A DNA stretch of 26,347 nucleotides from an uncultured Eubacteriales bacterium (GCA_900551995.1 URXW01000026.1:1-26347), one strand, 5' to 3'. Numbered from the stretch's first letter, positions 8,657 to 16,543 are shown. Program-made: numbers and translations. The notes: a model not told the origin generated them from the letters alone.

Positions 8657-10237
8657 GTGAGCTATACGGCATTGGACAGCATCCAGTGGGGCGGAACGCC
8701 GCGGATCGGAGTGCGGTTCGGCTACGACAGCCGCCGCAGCGGGAGTGCCATGCAGTACCGGATCTATGTGACGGTGGAGCCGCTGACGGGGGCTTCGTAC
8801 TTCGGATACCCCATCTATCTGTCGGTGTATGTGGACGGGAGCTGCGTCAGCAGCGGGTACACGCTGAAGGCGGCGTCGCCCAACCGGTGGAGCAGCAGCA
8901 TCGAGTACGACAGCGGCTGGGTGACGGCGGCGGGGGCGTCCGGCTCCGCGCCGCTGACCATACGGCTGTACAGCGGCTCCGGCTCCACCCGCGACGACAG
9001 CTACGGCTACGCGCTGCCGGTGGAGAGGGTGGAGTCCATCGGGGATTTCTCCCTGACGGCGGGAGACGCGGTGGTGGGACAGACGGGGACGCTGACCATC
9101 ACAAGACCGGGGTACGGGTACAGCTTCGTGTGTACCTACGCGCTGGGCACCGCCTCCGGGAGCATCGGCGATCTGCGGACGGTGAGCAGCAGCAGCGGGC
9201 GCGTGGTGTACCAGTGGACGGTGCCGGAGAGCCTGGCGCATCAGATCACGGCGTCCACATGGGCGAGCGGCACCGTGACGGTGAAGGTGTACAGCGGCGG
9301 GACGCTGGTGGGCACGCTCCGTGCGCCGTTTACCGCCTATGTGCCGGAGAGTATGCGCCCCGTGGCGACCTTGCAGGTGTCGGTGGTCAACGACGACGCG
9401 GCGGTGCGGGACTGGGGACTGTGCATACAGGGCGTGAGCCGGCTGGAGTACACGGTCACCGCCAGCGGGCAGGGCGGTGCGTCCATCCGCACGTGCCGGT
9501 TCCGCTTCGGCGGGCAGGAGCTTGCCGGGAGCAGCGGCACCACGGGGCTTATCGGCGTCAGCGGCATACTGGTGCCCACGGTGACGGTGACGGACAGCCG
9601 CGGGAGGTCGGTGACGGTGCAGGGCGAGGCGGTGACGGTGTGGGAGTACCATCCACCGGTCATCACTGCCTCGGCGGTGGTGCGGTGCGGCATTGATGGC
9701 ACGCCGCAGGACGACGGAGCCTATTTGAAGGTGAAGTGCGCCGCCGCGTGCTCGCAGATACAGACGCGGAACAGCGTGCAGATCCGGGCGCGATTCCGCC
9801 CCATGGGGGGCGCGTGGAGCGGCTATACGGAGCTGCTGGGCGGCTTGGAGCAGCTGCTGGGCGGCGGGCTGAGCCCCACGACCTCCTACGAGGTGGAGCT
9901 GAGTGCCAGAGACACGGTGGGGCATATACGCACGGTGCGCTACACCGCCTCCACCAGTCAGGTGACACTGCACCTGCACAGCGGTGGAAAGGGCGCGGCC
10001 TTCGGCAAGTACAGCGAGACGGCGGGGCTGGAGTGCGCGTGGCCGGCGGTGTTTTACGGCGATGTGGCGGTATCCGGCGGGCTGACGGTGAACGGACAGC
10101 CCTTGGAGGCGGCGGTGTTCCCGGTGGGCAGCGTGCGTCTGACGGACAGCGCGGCTCCGCCGGACATCGGCACCACCTCATGGCAGAGCGTGGAGACGGG
10201 GATCGCCGGTGTGTACGGCTGGCGGCGCGTGACATAA
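8657..10237 (+). CDS. Tail fibre-like protein (DUF859-type)
   Basis: This 526-residue, Ser/Thr/Gly-rich, beta-sandwich-like protein resembles DUF859 minor structural proteins of Firmicute phages. The late motif HLHSGGKGAAFGKYSETAGL is typical of that group. The C-terminal FPVGSVRLTDSAAPPDIGTT segment, ending in YGWRRV, resembles receptor-tip or baseplate modules. The GTG start at 8657 lies eight bases after GGAGG, four bases after the previous stop. It would be exposed on the virion and contact the host surface. Host-binding is inferred; no receptor specificity can be read from the sequence. Confidence 0.7.
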   Translation: MSYTALDSIQWGGTPRIGVRFGYDSRRSGSAMQYRIYVTVEPLTGASYFGYPIYLSVYVDGSCVSSGYTLKAASPNRWSSSIEYDSGWVTAAGASGSAPLTIRLYSGSGSTRDDSYGYALPVERVESIGDFSLTAGDAVVGQTGTLTITRPGYGYSFVCTYALGTASGSIGDLRTVSSSSGRVVYQWTVPESLAHQITASTWASGTVTVKVYSGGTLVGTLRAPFTAYVPESMRPVATLQVSVVNDDAAVRDWGLCIQGVSRLEYTVTASGQGGASIRTCRFRFGGQELAGSSGTTGLIGVSGILVPTVTVTDSRGRSVTVQGEAVTVWEYHPPVITASAVVRCGIDGTPQDDGAYLKVKCAAACSQIQTRNSVQIRARFRPMGGAWSGYTELLGGLEQLLGGGLSPTTSYEVELSARDTVGHIRTVRYTASTSQVTLHLHSGGKGAAFGKYSETAGLECAWPAVFYGDVAVSGGLTVNGQPLEAAVFPVGSVRLTDSAAPPDIGTTSWQSVETGIAGVYGWRRVT

Positions 10238-10256
10238 GATAAGGGGAGGACGAGAG

Positions 10257-11399
10257 ATGGCATCGACATACACGATGGTGGCTTACGGCTCGCAGGGCAG
10301 CGCGGTGCGGCAGCTGCAAAATGAGCTGAACAAGCGAGGGTACGGTCTTGCCGAGGACGGTATCTTCGGCAAAAAGACGAGAAGTGCCGTGCGGGACTAT
10401 CAGAAGAAAAACGGACTGACCATGGTGGACGGCATCGCCGGTGACGAGACGTGGGGCAGCCTGCTGTCCGCGGCGGCGGTGCAGGAGCCGCAGCTTACGC
10501 CGACGGCGCAGGGCACCTTCGTGACGGCGGCGGAGAGCACGCCCCGCGCAGAGGTGACGGCGGGCACGGCGCGGCGGCTGCGGGAGCTGGAGCAGGGCTA
10601 TACGCCCTCGGACGAGGTGACGGCGGCGCGGGCGTACCGGGACAGCGTGGCCGCCATGGAGCCGGGGGCGTACCAGTCCCGGTTCGAGGAGAAGCTGCAG
10701 GAGCTGTACGACCAGATCGCGGGACGTGAGGCGTTCGACTACGACCCGGAGGAGGACGAGGCGTACCGCCGGTACGCAAAGCTGTACGCCGCAAAGGGCG
10801 CGGCGGCTATGGAGGACACGTTGGGGAAGGCGGCATCCCTCACCGGCGGGTACGGCTCCAGCTATGCCCAGAGCGCGGGACAGCAGGCGTACAATGGCTA
10901 TTTGCAGGAGCTGGCGGCTCTTGTGCCGGAGCTGCGGCAGGCGGCGTTGGCGGAGTACCGGCAGGAGGGGCAGGCGTTGGCGGATCAGTACAGTATGCTG
11001 TCCCAGCGGGAAAAGAACGACTACGCCCGCTATCAGAACGAGCGCGCCGACTGGCAGAAGCTACTGGCGGCGGCGCAGGACGAGTACGAGAGCGCGGACA
11101 GCGGCGACAGAAAGCTGTACCAGACGCTGCTGGGACATTTTTCCGACAAGGCGGAGCAGGAGAGGAAACTTTCCGCCTCCGGAGCACGTCTTACAGACAG
11201 CGGGGACGGCACCAGCGGCGGTGAGAGCCTTAGCTCCACGGCGGCGGACAGTTTGCAGCGCGCAGTGCAGAACTATCTGAAGCGCGGGAACGGGGATCTG
11301 GCGCAAAGCCTGGCGTCGCGGTACACCGCACGTATGACACCCGCCCAGCGGCAGCGGTTCGAGAGACTGTTCAGCGGGTACGGCATGGCTCTTGCCTGA
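10257..11399 (+). CDS. Peptidoglycan-binding virion-type protein
   Basis: Residues about 10-65 form a PG_binding_1 domain (GSQGSAVRQLQNELNKRGYG, then DGIFGKKTRSAVRDYQKKNG), which binds cell-wall peptidoglycan. Residues 100-380 are helical and contain YDPEEDEAYRRYAKLYAAKG followed by LTGGYGSSYAQSAGQQAYNG. I recognise this from other Clostridial phage proteins but know no assigned function. No lytic catalytic domain (amidase, lysozyme, CHAP) is present, so it is not a complete endolysin. It may be an ejection or tail-tip protein that holds the particle on the wall; this is inference. The start follows GGGGAGGA. It is the last cassette gene. Confidence 0.7.
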   Translation: MASTYTMVAYGSQGSAVRQLQNELNKRGYGLAEDGIFGKKTRSAVRDYQKKNGLTMVDGIAGDETWGSLLSAAAVQEPQLTPTAQGTFVTAAESTPRAEVTAGTARRLRELEQGYTPSDEVTAARAYRDSVAAMEPGAYQSRFEEKLQELYDQIAGREAFDYDPEEDEAYRRYAKLYAAKGAAAMEDTLGKAASLTGGYGSSYAQSAGQQAYNGYLQELAALVPELRQAALAEYRQEGQALADQYSMLSQREKNDYARYQNERADWQKLLAAAQDEYESADSGDRKLYQTLLGHFSDKAEQERKLSASGARLTDSGDGTSGGESLSSTAADSLQRAVQNYLKRGNGDLAQSLASRYTARMTPAQRQRFERLFSGYGMALA

Positions 11400-11417
11400 G
11401 GGCGCGGGGAAAAGTGC

Positions 11418-11446
11418 TTGCATTGAGGGGCGGCGTGTGGTATCAT
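11418..11446 (+). promoter_or_regulatory. Promoter of the sortase gene
   Basis: The -35 is TTGCAT (11418-11423) and the -10 is TATCAT (11441-11446), with a 17-base spacer and an extended -10 TGG. The promoter begins 19 bases after the last phage gene, so the sortase is transcribed separately. Confidence 0.75.
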
Positions 11447-11465
11447 ACGGAGGGAAAATTGCGAA

Positions 11466-11506
11466 GCGGCGGAAACGCCGCAGCGGCTCTCTGACAGAGG
11501 GAGCCG
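11466..11506 (+). promoter_or_regulatory. Tandem hairpins in sortase leader
   Basis: GCGGCG-GAAA-CGCCGC (11466-11481) is a 6-bp stem capped by a GNRA tetraloop. CGGCTCTCT (11484-11492) pairs with AGGGAGCCG (11498-11506), including one GU. Both lie between the promoter and AAAGGAG (11511-11517). There is no U-run, so mRNA stability or protein binding is more likely than attenuation. Confidence 0.5.
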
Positions 11507-11522
11507 TGGGAAAGGAGAAGCA

Positions 11523-12536
11523 ATGGAGAAGATAAAGAGACACCTTTTGCGCCGCCTTGCGCTGGTAATGGCTCTGCTGACGCTGTGCTCCGCCGTGCTG
11601 GTGGGCTGCGGCGATAAGAAGGAGCAGGACGATGATACCAATGAGGACGAGGTCATCGTGCAGCCGGAGCCTATTGAGCTGCCGGAGGGGATCAGCTTTG
11701 ATGAGAAGAAGTACCCGGATGTGATCGGGTTCATTCAGGTGCCCAACGCGACCCAGTGCGCTATCAGCAAGGGTCACTATCTGGCGCAGAGCCCCAAGTC
11801 CACCAAGAGCAACACCGGGTATGACGACGACTATTATCTGAATCGCGATCTGGACGGCGTGACCAACAAGGCGGGCTCCCTGTATATCCAGGCGTACTAC
11901 AACAAGTCCGACCTCAGCGATCCCGTGACGATCATCTACGGGCACAACATGGCGAACCGCTCCATGTTCGGCGGTCTGCAGAGCTACGGCGAGACGCTGA
12001 AGTTCGACGACAACGCCATCATGTACATCTATCAGCCGGGCCGTCAGGTGACGTACAGGTTCTTCGCCTGCATCCCCTACGACACCAGCCACATCCTGTA
12101 CTACCACGACTTCACGGACGACAAGGTGTTCAACGCGTTCTTTGAGGCTCTCGGCAAGGCCGCCGACGACCCCAAGTACAAGAGCGATACGGAGCAGAAC
12201 GCCTTTTACAGTGCCGAGGGCTGCGTGAACGTGGACAAGAAGAACCTGCCCACCGCCGGTGACAAGGTGATGGTGCTGTCCGTGTGCAAGAACGGCGACG
12301 ACTACCACCGCTATCTGCTGATGGCGAAGATGGTGGAGGACACCGCCGCCCCCGTCGTTATGACGAAGGAGGAGGCGGAGGCCGCCGGTGTGACGCCGGA
12401 TCGTATTCTGGACAAGGATGCGGTGACGGGCACCACCGTGACGAACAAGACCGACGGCACCGACAGCAAGACCGATAGTGCCAAGACGGATACCTCCAAG
12501 CCCGACAACGGCAAGAAGGACAACAAGCAGAGCTGA
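11523..12536 (+). CDS. srtB: Class B sortase with lipoprotein signal
   Basis: This is a cysteine transpeptidase that would link proteins to the cell wall or to each other at the membrane surface. The catalytic triad of class B sortases is visible: His141 in YGHNM, Cys255 in VLSVC, Arg263 in YHRYLL. The N-terminus is a lipoprotein signal with lipobox LVGC (Cys29), predicting a lipid anchor rather than the usual membrane helix. The first 15 mature residues are acidic. After about residue 290 comes a Thr/Asp/Lys-rich low-complexity tail without a known domain. The start is fixed by AAAGGAG. It has its own promoter and a strong terminator. No substrate with a sorting signal is encoded next to it, so it probably acts on proteins encoded elsewhere. 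Confidence 0.88.
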   Translation: MEKIKRHLLRRLALVMALLTLCSAVLVGCGDKKEQDDDTNEDEVIVQPEPIELPEGISFDEKKYPDVIGFIQVPNATQCAISKGHYLAQSPKSTKSNTGYDDDYYLNRDLDGVTNKAGSLYIQAYYNKSDLSDPVTIIYGHNMANRSMFGGLQSYGETLKFDDNAIMYIYQPGRQVTYRFFACIPYDTSHILYYHDFTDDKVFNAFFEALGKAADDPKYKSDTEQNAFYSAEGCVNVDKKNLPTAGDKVMVLSVCKNGDDYHRYLLMAKMVEDTAAPVVMTKEEAEAAGVTPDRILDKDAVTGTTVTNKTDGTDSKTDSAKTDTSKPDNGKKDNKQS

Positions 12537-12550
12537 AGTGCGACGCATAA

Positions 12551-12582
12551 AAAACTCCCGAACCGGAAGGTTCGGGAGTTTT
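12551..12582. terminator. Bidirectional terminator, sortase/rrf2
   Basis: AAAACTCCCGAACC (12551-12564), loop GGAA and GGTTCGGGAGTTTT (12569-12582) form a perfect 14-bp stem flanked by A- and T-runs. It lies between the convergent sortase and Rrf2 genes and should stop transcription from both sides. Confidence 0.92.
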
Positions 12583-12591
12583 CATTGGGGG

Positions 12592-13014
12592 TCAGATCTT
12601 CTCGCCGCCGGTCTGCGCCAGCAGATCGGACAGGGACACGCCGTCCAGATAGTCGTTGATGATGCCGTTCAGCTTTTCCCACATGGGGAGGGTGGTGCAC
12701 TGCCCGGCACGGGGGCAGATGTTCTCCTCGCCCTCCAGGCAGGTGACGGGAGCCAGCGAGCCCTCCGTCAGCCGCAGGATCTCACCCACGGAGTAGTCCG
12801 CCGCCGGGCGGTTCAGGCGGTAGCCGCCGCCCTTGCCCCGCAGCCCGTCCACAAGACCGGCACGGGACAGCACGGCGATGATGCTCTCGGAGTATTTCTC
12901 GGAGATACCCTGCTTTTCGGCGATCACGGGCAGAGCCAGATACGCGTTGGGGTCGCTCTGCGCCAGCTCCAGCATGACGCGGAGGGCGTAGCGGCCTTTG
13001 GTAGAAACAAGCAT
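12592..13014 (-). CDS. Rrf2/IscR-type transcriptional regulator
   Basis: This 140-residue Rrf2-family regulator has an N-terminal winged helix (MLVSTKGRYALRVMLELAQ) and the family recognition-helix region, followed by the GLRGKGGGYRLNRP wing. Three cysteines at 92, 100 and 106 (C-x7-C-x5-C) are placed like the [2Fe-2S] ligands of IscR, so iron-sulfur or redox sensing is plausible. IscR itself has C-x5-C-x5-C. The ATG at 13014 has AGGAAG seven bases upstream; a longer frame to about 13233 runs through the tRNA-Glu gene and is rejected. No isc/suf genes are adjacent, so targets other than itself cannot be named. A dyad on its own -10 suggests autoregulation. Confidence 0.88.
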   Translation of the reverse strand: MLVSTKGRYALRVMLELAQSDPNAYLALPVIAEKQGISEKYSESIIAVLSRAGLVDGLRGKGGGYRLNRPAADYSVGEILRLTEGSLAPVTCLEGEENICPRAGQCTTLPMWEKLNGIINDYLDGVSLSDLLAQTGGEKI

Positions 13015-13040
13015 AAGGGGACTTCCTTTCCTGCGCTTTG

Positions 13041-13077
13041 ATAAACATAGTATACCACTGTGTTTATGAGATTGCAA
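13041..13077 (-). promoter_or_regulatory. rrf2 promoter with dyad operator
   Basis: On the minus strand the -35 TTGCAA (13072-13077), a 17-base spacer and the extended -10 TGG-TATACT (hexamer 13049-13054) form a good promoter. It is overlapped by a 27-bp dyad (13041-13067) with arms ATAAACA/TGTTTAT and inner AGT/ACT. The dyad covers the -10, consistent with repression by the Rrf2 protein itself. Confidence 0.75.
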
Positions 13078-13084
13078 GCATAAA

Positions 13085-13113
13085 GAAAAAAGACACACAA
13101 GCGTGTGTCTTTT
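13085..13113 (-). terminator. Terminator of the tRNA-Lys/tRNA-Glu unit
   Basis: AAAAGACACAC (13088-13098) and GTGTGTCTTTT (13103-13113) form an 11-bp stem with a 4-base loop. Read on the minus strand it is followed by a T-rich tract (TTTTTTCTTTA overlapping the stem end). It directly follows the tRNA-Glu 3' end. Confidence 0.85.
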
Positions 13114-13116
13114 CTG

Positions 13117-13191
13117 TGGTGACCCGTACCGGATTCGAACCGATGTTAAAGGCGTGAGAGGCCTCTGTCTTAACCACTTGACCAACGGGCC
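13117..13191 (-). tRNA. tRNA-Glu (anticodon CTC)
   Basis: This is a full cloverleaf of 75 bases. The acceptor arms GGCCCGT/ACGGGTC pair with one GU. The anticodon stem GAGGC/GCCTT holds the loop CTCTCAC with anticodon CTC. The T-arm contains GGTTCGAATCC, and CCA is encoded. It reads GAG codons, which suits a GC-rich genome, and is co-transcribed downstream of tRNA-Lys. Confidence 0.95.
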
Positions 13192-13232
13192 GCATTTTTC
13201 TTCTATTTCATCGGCAAACGCCGTTGAAATCA

Positions 13233-13308
13233 TGGTACACCTTCAGGGACTCGAACCCTGGACACCCTGATTAAGAGTCAGGTGCTCTACCAGCTGAGCT
13301 AAAGGTGC
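13233..13308 (-). tRNA. tRNA-Lys (anticodon CTT)
   Basis: This is a full 76-base cloverleaf with encoded CCA. The acceptor is GCACCTT/AAGGTGT. The anticodon stem CCTGA/TCAGG encloses CTCTTAA, giving anticodon CTT for AAG. The T-arm contains GGGTTCGAGTCCC. It is the first gene of a two-tRNA unit with its own promoter. Confidence 0.96.
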
Positions 13309-13326
13309 ATACCTGTCAACGGGGAT

Positions 13327-13355
13327 ATTATAGTCGATGTTTGCGGAGATTGCAA
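13327..13355 (-). promoter_or_regulatory. Promoter of the tRNA unit
   Basis: On the minus strand TTGCAA (13350-13355), a 17-base spacer and a perfect TATAAT (13327-13332) lie just upstream of tRNA-Lys. This is the strongest sigma-70-type promoter in the host region. Confidence 0.88.
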
Positions 13356-13372
13356 GAGTTTTTTTGCGGAAA

Positions 13373-13421
13373 TGGGAAGAAAAATGAGGACGGAGAACGC
13401 CATGACGGCGTCCTCCGTCCC
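13373..13421 (-). terminator. Terminator of the oad operon
   Basis: GGACGGA (13388-13394) pairs with TCCGTCC (13114+300, i.e. 13414-13420), and an inner ACGCC/GGCGT stem continues the hairpin. On the minus strand it is followed by ATTTTTCTTCCC. It lies 38 bases beyond the oadA stop. Confidence 0.8.
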
Positions 13422-13458
13422 CTTTGGGAAAGGGAGAAAGAGAATAGGGTGTCGTTTT

Positions 13459-14910
13459 TCAGCCCTTCCACTCCACGTACAGTTCCCGAACGCCGGTGCC
13501 GGCGGTCTTGGTGGGAGCGGCGGGTGCAGCGGTGGGCGCGGTTTTGGGCGCGTCGCGCTTTTCGATGAATTTGGGAGCCACCTGCGGGAACAGGGCAAGG
13601 CTCAGCACGTCCTCGTCGGACTTGGCAAGACCCTTGAACTCCTCCCGGTACTTCTCCAGCTCCGGCTCCAGCAGGTCGGCGGGACGGCAGGTGATAACGT
13701 CCTCCGGGGCGATGCCTGCCTTGGCGCGGACATCCTCGCTGACCGCACCGGGCAGCTTGCCGTACTCGCCCTTGAGCATGGCGCGGGACTCCTTGGGGAA
13801 CGTCTTGTACCGCTCGCCCATGATGACGTTCATCACCGCCTGGGTGCCCACGATCTGGGAGGAGGGGGTGACCAGCGGCGGATAGCCGAAGTCCTTGCGG
13901 ACGCGGGGGATCTCCGATAGCACGTCGTAGTATTTGTCCTCCTTGCCCGCCTGCTTCAGCTGGGAGATCAGGTTGGACAGCATACCGCCGGGAACTTGGT
14001 ACAGCAGGGTGTTGGTGTCCACCCGGAGTACCTTGGGGTCGAGATAGCCGTCATCCTGCAGCCGCTGCGCCACCTTGCGGAAGTGGGCGGCGGCGGTGGA
14101 CAGCTCCTCTAAGCGCAGCCTGGTGTCCCGGACGGTGCCCTGCAGCGTCGCCACAAGGGACTCGGTGGCGGGCTGGCTGGTGCCGTTCGCCATGGGGGAG
14201 AGGGCGGTGTCCACAATGTCCACGCCGGCGTAGGCCGCCATCAGCAGCGTCATGTCGCCGGTGCCGGAGGTGTTGTGGGTGTGCAGATGGATGGGGACGG
14301 AGATGGTCTCCTTCAATGCTTTCACAAGGGAGTACGCCTCCATGGGCAGCAGCAGGTTCGCCATGTCCTTGATGCAGATGGCGTCCGCGCCCATCTCCTC
14401 CAGCTCCTTCGCCAGACGGACGAAGTACGCCTCGTTGTGAATGGGGGAGATGGTGTAGCTGAGGGCGGCCTCCACCTGACCGCCGTATTTCTTGGTGGAT
14501 CGGATGGTCTGCTCCAGATTGCGGACGTCGTTCAGCGCGTCGAAGATCCGGATGATGTCGATGCCGTTTTCGATGGATTTGGCGCAGAAGGCGTCCACCA
14601 CGTCGTCGGCGTAGTGCTTGTAGCCCAGAATGTTCTGCCCGCGGAACAGCATTTGCAGCTTCGTGTGCTTCACGTGCTTGCGGATGGTACGCAGACGCTC
14701 CCACGGATCCTCGTCCAGAAAGCGCATACAGGCGTCGAACGTTGCGCCGCCCCAGCACTCCAGCGAGTAGTAGCCGACGCTGTCCAGCTGCTCCAGTGCC
14801 GGGAGCATATCCTCAATGGTCATGCGCGTGGCGGCTTGGGACTGGGGAGCGTCGCGGAGGATGGTATCGGTGATAAGCAGCGGCTTATTAGAGAGAAATT
14901 CCATAGACAT
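13459..14910 (-). CDS. oadA: Oxaloacetate decarboxylase subunit alpha
   Basis: This is the cytoplasmic carboxyltransferase that moves CO2 from oxaloacetate to the biotin of the carrier protein, releasing pyruvate. The 483-residue TIM-barrel protein shows LRDAPQS (18-24), Lys181 in CIKDMA as the likely carboxylated lysine, and the metal-binding HLHTHN (208-213). An Ala/Pro/Thr-rich linker-like tail (about 450-470) ends without a biotin domain; biotin is supplied by the separate carrier gene. I chose ATG 14910, eight bases after GGAGG; the earlier TTG at 14925 overlaps that site. It is the last gene of the oadG-bcc-oadB-oadA operon. Carboxyltransferases acting on other acids share this fold, but the operon partners favour oxaloacetate. 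Confidence 0.9.
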   Translation of the reverse strand: MSMEFLSNKPLLITDTILRDAPQSQAATRMTIEDMLPALEQLDSVGYYSLECWGGATFDACMRFLDEDPWERLRTIRKHVKHTKLQMLFRGQNILGYKHYADDVVDAFCAKSIENGIDIIRIFDALNDVRNLEQTIRSTKKYGGQVEAALSYTISPIHNEAYFVRLAKELEEMGADAICIKDMANLLLPMEAYSLVKALKETISVPIHLHTHNTSGTGDMTLLMAAYAGVDIVDTALSPMANGTSQPATESLVATLQGTVRDTRLRLEELSTAAAHFRKVAQRLQDDGYLDPKVLRVDTNTLLYQVPGGMLSNLISQLKQAGKEDKYYDVLSEIPRVRKDFGYPPLVTPSSQIVGTQAVMNVIMGERYKTFPKESRAMLKGEYGKLPGAVSEDVRAKAGIAPEDVITCRPADLLEPELEKYREEFKGLAKSDEDVLSLALFPQVAPKFIEKRDAPKTAPTAAPAAPTKTAGTGVRELYVEWKG

Positions 14911-14925
14911 TGACAGTACCTCCAA

Positions 14926-16185
14926 TCAACCGAACAGGGAGATCAGCACACCGGCGGCGATCGCCGAGCCGATGACGCCCGCCACATTGGGACCCATGGC
15001 GTGCATCAGCAGGAAGTTGCCGGGGTTCGCCTCCTGTCCGACCTTCTGGCTGACACGGGCGGCCATGGGCACGGCGGACACACCGGCGGAGCCGATGAGG
15101 GGGTTGATCTTCTCCTTCAGGAACAGGTTCATAAACTTCGCCAGCAGCACGCCTCCGGCGGTGCCGCAGCCGAACGCCACCACGCCCATGCCCAGAATGG
15201 CGAGGGTCTTGGGGCTGAGGAACGTGGCACCGGTGGCGGTAGCACCGACGCTGACGCCGAGGAAGATGGTGACGGTGTTCATCAGCTCATTCTGCATGGT
15301 CTTGCTGAGACGCTCCAGCACGCCGCATTCCTTCGCCAGATTGCCCAGCATCAGGCAGGCGACCAGCGGCGTGGCGGAGGGCACCAGCAGTGCCACGAAC
15401 AGCGTGACCACCACGGGGAAGAAGATCTTCTCCTTCCGGCTGACTTCCCGCAGGGGACGCATGACGATCTGACGCTCCGCCTCCGTGGTCAGAGCCTTCA
15501 TAATGGGCGGCTGGATCACGGGCACCAGTGCCATATACGAGTACGCCGACACGGCGATGGGACCCAGCAGTGCCGGTGCCAGCATGGCCGTGACGAAGAT
15601 CGCCGTGGGGCCGTCGGCACCGCCGATGATACCCACGGAGCTGGCCTCCGCAGCGGTGAAGCCCATCAGGCGGCAGCCCACAAACGTCAGAAAAATGCCC
15701 AGCTGCGCGGCTGCGCCCAGCAGCAGGCTCTTGGGATTGGCGATCAGGGGGCCGAAATCGGTCATGGCACCCACGCCCATAAAGATCAGACAGGGGTAGA
15801 TCCCCAGCTTGATGCCCAGATACAGCACGTCCAGCAGCCCCACGGATACGCTCTGCCCCACCGCCACGGAGGAGAGCACCGCCTCGCTCACGCCGGCACT
15901 CTGCAGCTCCGCGAGGAGCTCCGCCGTGACGGGGCTTCCGCCGAACAGCTCCCAGTGGACGTGCCCTCCGGCGAACAGGATCTCGTGGAACATATTCGCT
16001 CCGGGCAGGTTCGTCACCAGCATACCGATGGCGATAGGCACCAGCAGCAGCGGCTCGAACTTCTTCACAATGCCCAGAAACAGCAGCAACACGGCGATGA
16101 CCAGCATAATGGCGCACTTCCAGTTATCGCCCTGAAACAGCTGGTAAAAGCCCGTGCTCACAAAGAAATTGGCAATCGCTTCCAT
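14926..16185 (-). CDS. oadB: Na+-pumping decarboxylase subunit beta
   Basis: This is the integral membrane subunit that decarboxylates carboxybiotin and exports Na+. The 419-residue protein has about ten hydrophobic segments and the family motif GIIGGADGPTAIF, with Asp191 in the position of the Na+/proton-binding aspartate known from Klebsiella OadB. The start MEAIANFF at 16185 is preferred; upstream codons run into the carrier gene and lack hydrophobic character. It is separated by 16 bases from the carrier gene upstream and by 15 bases from oadA downstream. Beta subunits of glutaconyl-CoA and methylmalonyl-CoA decarboxylases are very similar, so substrate identity rests on the alpha subunit. 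Confidence 0.92.
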   Translation of the reverse strand: MEAIANFFVSTGFYQLFQGDNWKCAIMLVIAVLLLFLGIVKKFEPLLLVPIAIGMLVTNLPGANMFHEILFAGGHVHWELFGGSPVTAELLAELQSAGVSEAVLSSVAVGQSVSVGLLDVLYLGIKLGIYPCLIFMGVGAMTDFGPLIANPKSLLLGAAAQLGIFLTFVGCRLMGFTAAEASSVGIIGGADGPTAIFVTAMLAPALLGPIAVSAYSYMALVPVIQPPIMKALTTEAERQIVMRPLREVSRKEKIFFPVVVTLFVALLVPSATPLVACLMLGNLAKECGVLERLSKTMQNELMNTVTIFLGVSVGATATGATFLSPKTLAILGMGVVAFGCGTAGGVLLAKFMNLFLKEKINPLIGSAGVSAVPMAARVSQKVGQEANPGNFLLMHAMGPNVAGVIGSAIAAGVLISLFG

Positions 16186-16201
16186 GTGCAGCCCCCCGGC
16201 G

Positions 16202-16543
16202 TCAGCCGATGGTACACAGCAGCGCGCCGGACTCCACGGAGGAGCCCTTGACAGCGGCAACGGAGGTAACGGTGCCGTCGCAGGGAGCCATGATCTCGTT
16301 CTCCATCTTCATGGCCTCCAGGATCATCAGCACCTGCCCCTTCTTCACCGCGTCGCCGGCGGCGACGTTCACGCTGAGGATATTTCCGGGCATGGGGGCG
16401 CAGATCCTCTCGCCTCCGGCAGCAGCCGTCCTTGCCGCAGCCGCGGCAGGCGCAGCGGGCGCGGCGGCGGGAGCACTCCCGGTGATCTCCTCCAGCTCCA
16501 CCTCATACACGGTGCCGTTGACGTTGACTCTGTACTTTTTCAT
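16202..16543 (-). CDS. Biotin carboxyl carrier protein
   Basis: This 113-residue protein carries CO2 on biotin between the alpha and beta subunits. The lipoyl/biotinyl domain occupies about residues 45-113, with the biotinylation motif EAMKM and target Lys79. An Ala/Pro-rich flexible linker (24-43) precedes it, and the N-terminal KKYRVNVNGTVYEVELEEI is typical of decarboxylase-linked carriers. ATG 16543 is fixed by AAGGAGG seven bases upstream; an in-frame ATG at 16561 lacks that. It lies between oadG and oadB. In some bacteria this domain is fused to OadA; here it is free-standing. Confidence 0.93.
   Translation of the reverse strand: MKKYRVNVNGTVYEVELEEITGSAPAAAPAAPAAAAARTAAAGGERICAPMPGNILSVNVAAGDAVKKGQVLMILEAMKMENEIMAPCDGTVTSVAAVKGSSVESGALLCTIG

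Noticed and set aside
13015..13233. N-terminal extension of the Rrf2 regulator
   Set aside because: It would pass through the promoter, the tRNA terminator and tRNA-Glu; the ATG at 13014 has a good site.
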